From Peptococcaceae bacterium (GTDB lineage Bacteria > Bacillota > Desulfitobacteriia > Desulfitobacteriales > Desulfitobacteriaceae): a DNA stretch of 7,870 nucleotides. The translations under genes and the position numbers were made by a program. Shown here one piece after another: positions 5,769 through 7,870 of this stretch; position 1 is the first letter of the stretch, and every line of letters begins with the position of its first letter. Below the pieces are notes generated by a model. That model searched no databases. It saw nothing but the letters and a program-made list of their open reading frames with translations, and was not told the DNA's origin. Location: positions 1 through 7,870 of the forward strand of contig JAITOS010000088.1 in NCBI GenBank assembly GCA_031289815.1. The letters run 5' to 3'.

Positions 5769-7007
5769 GTGTCCAAATTCAGCTCACATCGTGAACAGAA
5801 CCCAGAACCCGCCGTAGATAAAAAGGCTTTACTCTTCGGTCTTACGTCGGTGTTTCTGTGCGGAATAGGCTTCAGTATCATCATCCCGGTCGTCCCCTTC
5901 TTGGTGCGGCCTTATGTCAGCAATCCGGGAGAGCAAGCGATTGCCGTTACGCTGCTGCTGTCGGTGTATGCCTTCTTCATGTTTTTTGCCTCCCCCGTGC
6001 TCGGCGCTCTGAGCGACCGCTATGGCCGCCGTCCCTTGCTCTTGCTCTGCCTTTTGGGTTCCGCCATCGGCTTTTTGGTTTTTGGCATCGGCGGGGCTTT
6101 ATGGGTACTATTTGCCGGACGCATCATCGAAGGGATCACCGGCGGGACCATCGGCACGATCTTCGCTTATTTTGCGGACATCACACCGCGAGAACAGCGA
6201 ACCAAATACTTTGGCTGGGTGAGCGCGTTTGTCGGCGCGGGCACCTTCCTCGGCCCGGCTCTCAGCGGCTTGATTGCCACCCAGTTTGGTTATGCCGCGC
6301 CTATGTTTTTTGGCGCCGCCATCACCTTACTCAATGTCGTTTTCGGCTTCTTTTGTATGCCTGAGAGCCTTGACAAGAAAAACAGACTGACAGAGATTCC
6401 GCTCGTGAGGCTGAATCCCTTTACACAGCTTGTGAGCGTGCTCTCCCTGAAAAACTTAAAAAGGCTGCTGGTCTCCGCGTTCTTACTTTGGATCCCCGCC
6501 GGTTCCTTACAAGCCATCAGTTCGCAATTCATCGTGGATACGTTCGACTGGGGGCCCGCGCTCATCGGCGTGATCTTTTCGATTTTAGGCATCCAGGACA
6601 TCATTTCCCAAGGGGTGATCATGCCGCAGCTTTTGAAAAAACTGAGTGACGCTCAGATCGCCATTCTGGGCATGGCTTCGGAAATCATCGGCTACGGCTT
6701 GATTGCGGCATCGGCTTTGTTCTCCTTCTACCCGCTTTTTATCGTGGCTATATTCATCTTTGGTTTCGGTGATTCAATCTTTGGGCCTTCATTCAATGGA
6801 ATGGTTTCCAAGTCTGTCGAAGCCAGCGAACAGGGAAGGGGTCAGGGAGGCAGTCAGTCGATCCAGGCGTTAGCGAGAATCATCGGGCCGATCATCGGCG
6901 GTCAAATCTATGTATCCCTCGGCCACGCCGCGCCCGCTTTTATGGGCATGATCCTGATCGCGGCGGCTATACCGGTTTTGTATCGGGGTACGCGCCTGCG
7001 TCGGTAA
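5769..7007 (+). CDS. MFS drug exporter, TetA-like (DHA1 family)
   Basis: This 412-residue protein is a proton-coupled antiporter of the major facilitator superfamily, with about 12 hydrophobic segments as expected for DHA1. Motif A is clear in the loop after helix 2, GALSDRYGRRP (79-89). A motif-C-like glycine/proline pattern in helix 5 (GAGTFLGPALSG, about 156-167) marks drug/H+ antiporters, and PESLDKKNR (198-206) after helix 6 resembles the TetA group. The length is normal and no key residue seems missing. The GTG at 5769 is preferred over the in-frame TTG at 5739 because AAGGAGG ends 8 nt before it. The upstream MarR gene and the shared palindromes indicate drug-inducible efflux. The substrate cannot be told from sequence; tetracycline is one option only by family resemblance. 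No terminator is evident downstream. Confidence 0.9.
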   Translation: MSKFSSHREQNPEPAVDKKALLFGLTSVFLCGIGFSIIIPVVPFLVRPYVSNPGEQAIAVTLLLSVYAFFMFFASPVLGALSDRYGRRPLLLLCLLGSAIGFLVFGIGGALWVLFAGRIIEGITGGTIGTIFAYFADITPREQRTKYFGWVSAFVGAGTFLGPALSGLIATQFGYAAPMFFGAAITLLNVVFGFFCMPESLDKKNRLTEIPLVRLNPFTQLVSVLSLKNLKRLLVSAFLLWIPAGSLQAISSQFIVDTFDWGPALIGVIFSILGIQDIISQGVIMPQLLKKLSDAQIAILGMASEIIGYGLIAASALFSFYPLFIVAIFIFGFGDSIFGPSFNGMVSKSVEASEQGRGQGGSQSIQALARIIGPIIGGQIYVSLGHAAPAFMGMILIAAAIPVLYRGTRLRR

Positions 7008-7017
7008 AGGCTTGCTT

Positions 7018-7146
7018 CTATCTGAGGAAACGGATATTGGCTTCGAACATCGGGCGGTTTAGCAACAGCGCTTCATACATTGTACGTATAAATACCTCAT
7101 CCGCCAATGGCAATAAATAAGCCAATTTGTCCGGGATGGACGGCTG
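7018..7146 (-). pseudogene. C-terminal fragment of an unidentified protein
   Basis: Read on the minus strand, about 42 codons end at a TAG (7020-7018) and encode a strikingly protein-like segment. It contains IPDKLAYLLPLADEVFIRT, then an amphipathic stretch ending in MFEANIRFLR. Composition (alternating hydrophobic and charged residues, no low complexity) and codon choice look like real coding sequence, unlike the other frames. The frame stays open only to a TAA near 7168, inside the repeat block, and no start codon with a Shine-Dalgarno is seen. It therefore looks like the 3' end of a gene whose rest was lost or replaced by the repeats. It is convergent with the exporter gene, 10 bp from its stop. 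I do not recognise the family. Confidence 0.4.
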
Positions 7147-7149
7147 GGT

Positions 7150-7321
7150 TCGCTTTTCGTTTCCTTATCTCTGAGGGCGGCATAGGGTGTGCGGGTGCGT
7201 TTTCTTTTTTGCCGGGATCCGCGAAGGGGAATGGGTTTGCTTTCGTTTGCTGAGGGCCGCGCAGGTGGGACGACTCGGCTTTCTCTGTCTCTGAGGACCG
7301 CGCAGGAGGGACGGTTCTTGG
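7150..7321 (+). repeat. Four degenerate tandem repeats of about 40 bp
   Basis: Each unit has a pyrimidine-rich stretch (of the type CTTTCGTTT) followed by a GC-rich core like CTGAGGGCCGCGCAGG. Cores begin at about 7171, 7212, 7250 and 7291, that is every 41, 38 and 41 bp. The last two are most alike: CTGAGGGCCGCGCAGGTGGG at 7250 and CTGAGGACCGCGCAGGAGGG at 7291. The second is the most diverged and shares mainly CCGCG and the purine run. The block separates a minus-strand gene fragment from the transposase remnant. Function is unknown; the units are diverged and have no unique spacers, so this is not a CRISPR array. Confidence 0.55.
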
Positions 7322-7332
7322 CCAGTTGGCAA

Positions 7333-7632
7333 AGATACCTGCATACGGACGGCTAGCGGGTTACAATGCTGTGCAAAACGTCATCCTGGTAGGCTGCTGG
7401 GCACATATGCGCCCTGGGCAAGACCGCTACGTATGCTTGCGGACAGAGGTTGCGGCTGATGAATGTGTATCTGGATGGTCGCTTGGAGCTTTCCAATAAC
7501 CGCGCCGAACGCAGCATCAAACCATTTGTCATCGGCCGGAAAAATTGGCTGTTCTGCTGCTCCACGAAGGGGGCCAATGCCAGCGCTGTGGTCTATTCCA
7601 TGTGTACAACCAACATCAAATTTGGCTATTGA
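7333..7632 (+). pseudogene. IS66-family transposase remnant (C-terminal part, frameshifted and deleted)
   Basis: Two pieces of an IS66-type DDE transposase are recognisable. The first (7336-7412) reads YLHTDG, loses one base near 7355, then continues as AGYNAVQNV and GCWAHMR, matching the region around the second catalytic Asp and the GCWAHxRR motif. It then jumps, with a frame change near 7413, to LGKTATYACGQRLRLMNVYL and LELSNNRAERSIKPFVIGRK, which is the conserved C-terminal block containing the catalytic Glu of NNRAERS. The sequence between the two, probably around a hundred codons, is missing, as is the entire N-terminal half. After ASAVVYSM (ending near 7593) the similarity fades and the frame stops at 7632. 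It cannot encode an active enzyme and marks an old insertion. Confidence 0.85.
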
Positions 7633-7634
7633 TA

Positions 7635-7650
7635 GTGCCGTCCTGTTTAC
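7635..7650 (+). mobile_element. Possible right terminal inverted repeat of the IS66 remnant
   Basis: IS66-family ends commonly begin 5'-GTAA. Read inward on the minus strand from 7650 the sequence is GTAAACAGGACGGCAC, which fits that start, and it lies at the expected place just after the transposase remnant. The left end is gone and no direct target duplication can be checked, so this is tentative. The same bases also form one arm of a perfect 7-bp hairpin, GTCCTGT/ACAGGAC (7640-7658). Confidence 0.3.
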
Positions 7651-7660
7651 CACAGGACTT

Positions 7661-7699
7661 GGATAAGCGTTTTGGGGTCTGCCTTAAAAGAGCTTATCC
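7661..7699. repeat. Inverted repeat GGATAAGC / GCTTATCC
   Basis: A perfect 8-bp inverted repeat with arms at 7661-7668 and 7692-7699 encloses 23 bases that include TTTTGGGG and CCTTAAAAG. No T-run follows on either strand, so it is not a standard terminator. It could be a leftover element end or a structured RNA; I cannot decide. Confidence 0.3.
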
Positions 7700-7870
7700 C
7701 CTCTCTCTGCGTTTGCTTTCCTAAACTTTTGAGATAAAAATAAACCATCCCGGCCAGGTCAATGACAGGTTGCACACGTATTATTTCTTATTCTGTACGA
7801 ATGTTCATCGCGTATCAAGTGAACGAATCGTCTCCATATCAAGATCGACGCATCTGGAAATGAGCGTGGG
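7700..7870. other. Right-edge sequence without a recognised gene
   Basis: No frame with a credible start and Shine-Dalgarno is visible. On the minus strand the last 66 bases (7870-7805) are open to a TGA and could be the end of a gene lying beyond the window, but 21 codons are too few to support that. Confidence 0.3.

Noticed and set aside
7150..7321. Regularly spaced repeats considered as a CRISPR array
   Set aside because: Units are directly adjacent, diverged, and contain no unique spacers; no cas genes are nearby.
7805..7870. Minus-strand open stretch of 21 codons ending in TGA at the right edge, possibly the end of a gene beyond the window
   Set aside because: Too short to separate from chance, no family resemblance, and no clear terminator after it.

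Overview
The window looks like a stretch of a Firmicutes (Bacillota) chromosome. The evidence is the purine-rich Shine-Dalgarno sequences 7-9 nt ahead of most starts, sigma-A type promoters, several GTG starts, a polysaccharide deacetylase with a YkoP-like tail, and a VanW-family protein. GC content appears to be near 50%. A Negativicutes or other Clostridia-like host would fit, but that is an inference; no rRNA or housekeeping marker is present.

Left part, all on the minus strand. A membrane-anchored polysaccharide deacetylase (25-1272) has its own TATAAT box. It is separated by a clear intrinsic terminator (1366-1407) from a three-gene operon read 3746 to 1430: a four-helix DUF4418-type membrane protein, a MacB/FtsX-like ABC permease and its ATPase. 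The three reading frames overlap (ATGA, then TGATG) and are driven by a perfect-consensus promoter (TTGACA-17-TATAAT, 3795-3823). An ACATAT-N7-ATATGT palindrome sits at the predicted transcription start. A VanW-family gene (3903-4832) follows upstream on the same strand.

Middle part, on the plus strand. A MarR-family regulator (4994-5458) is divergent from the VanW-family gene. After a ~310-bp spacer comes a TetA-like 12-helix MFS drug exporter (5769-7007). Each of the two promoters carries an 18-bp imperfect palindrome of the form TTGTT-N8-AACAA. It is 16/18 identical between them and placed identically over the -35 box. A second, weaker copy lies near each transcription start. This is good sequence evidence for a self-repressing MarR/efflux-pump regulon, and the divergent VanW-family promoter may be under the same control.

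Right part (7008-7870), a decayed accessory region. It holds a ~40-codon C-terminal fragment of an unidentified minus-strand protein, four degenerate tandem ~40-bp repeats, and the 3' remnant of an IS66-family transposase with a frameshift and an internal deletion. Its possible right end lies near 7650. An isolated long inverted repeat follows, then sequence in which I recognise no gene.

I see no CRISPR array, tRNA or rRNA. Nothing here clearly amounts to a new defence or metabolic system. The least understood parts are the DUF4418/ABC operon with its Met/His/Cys-rich loop, the paired operators, and the repeat block.
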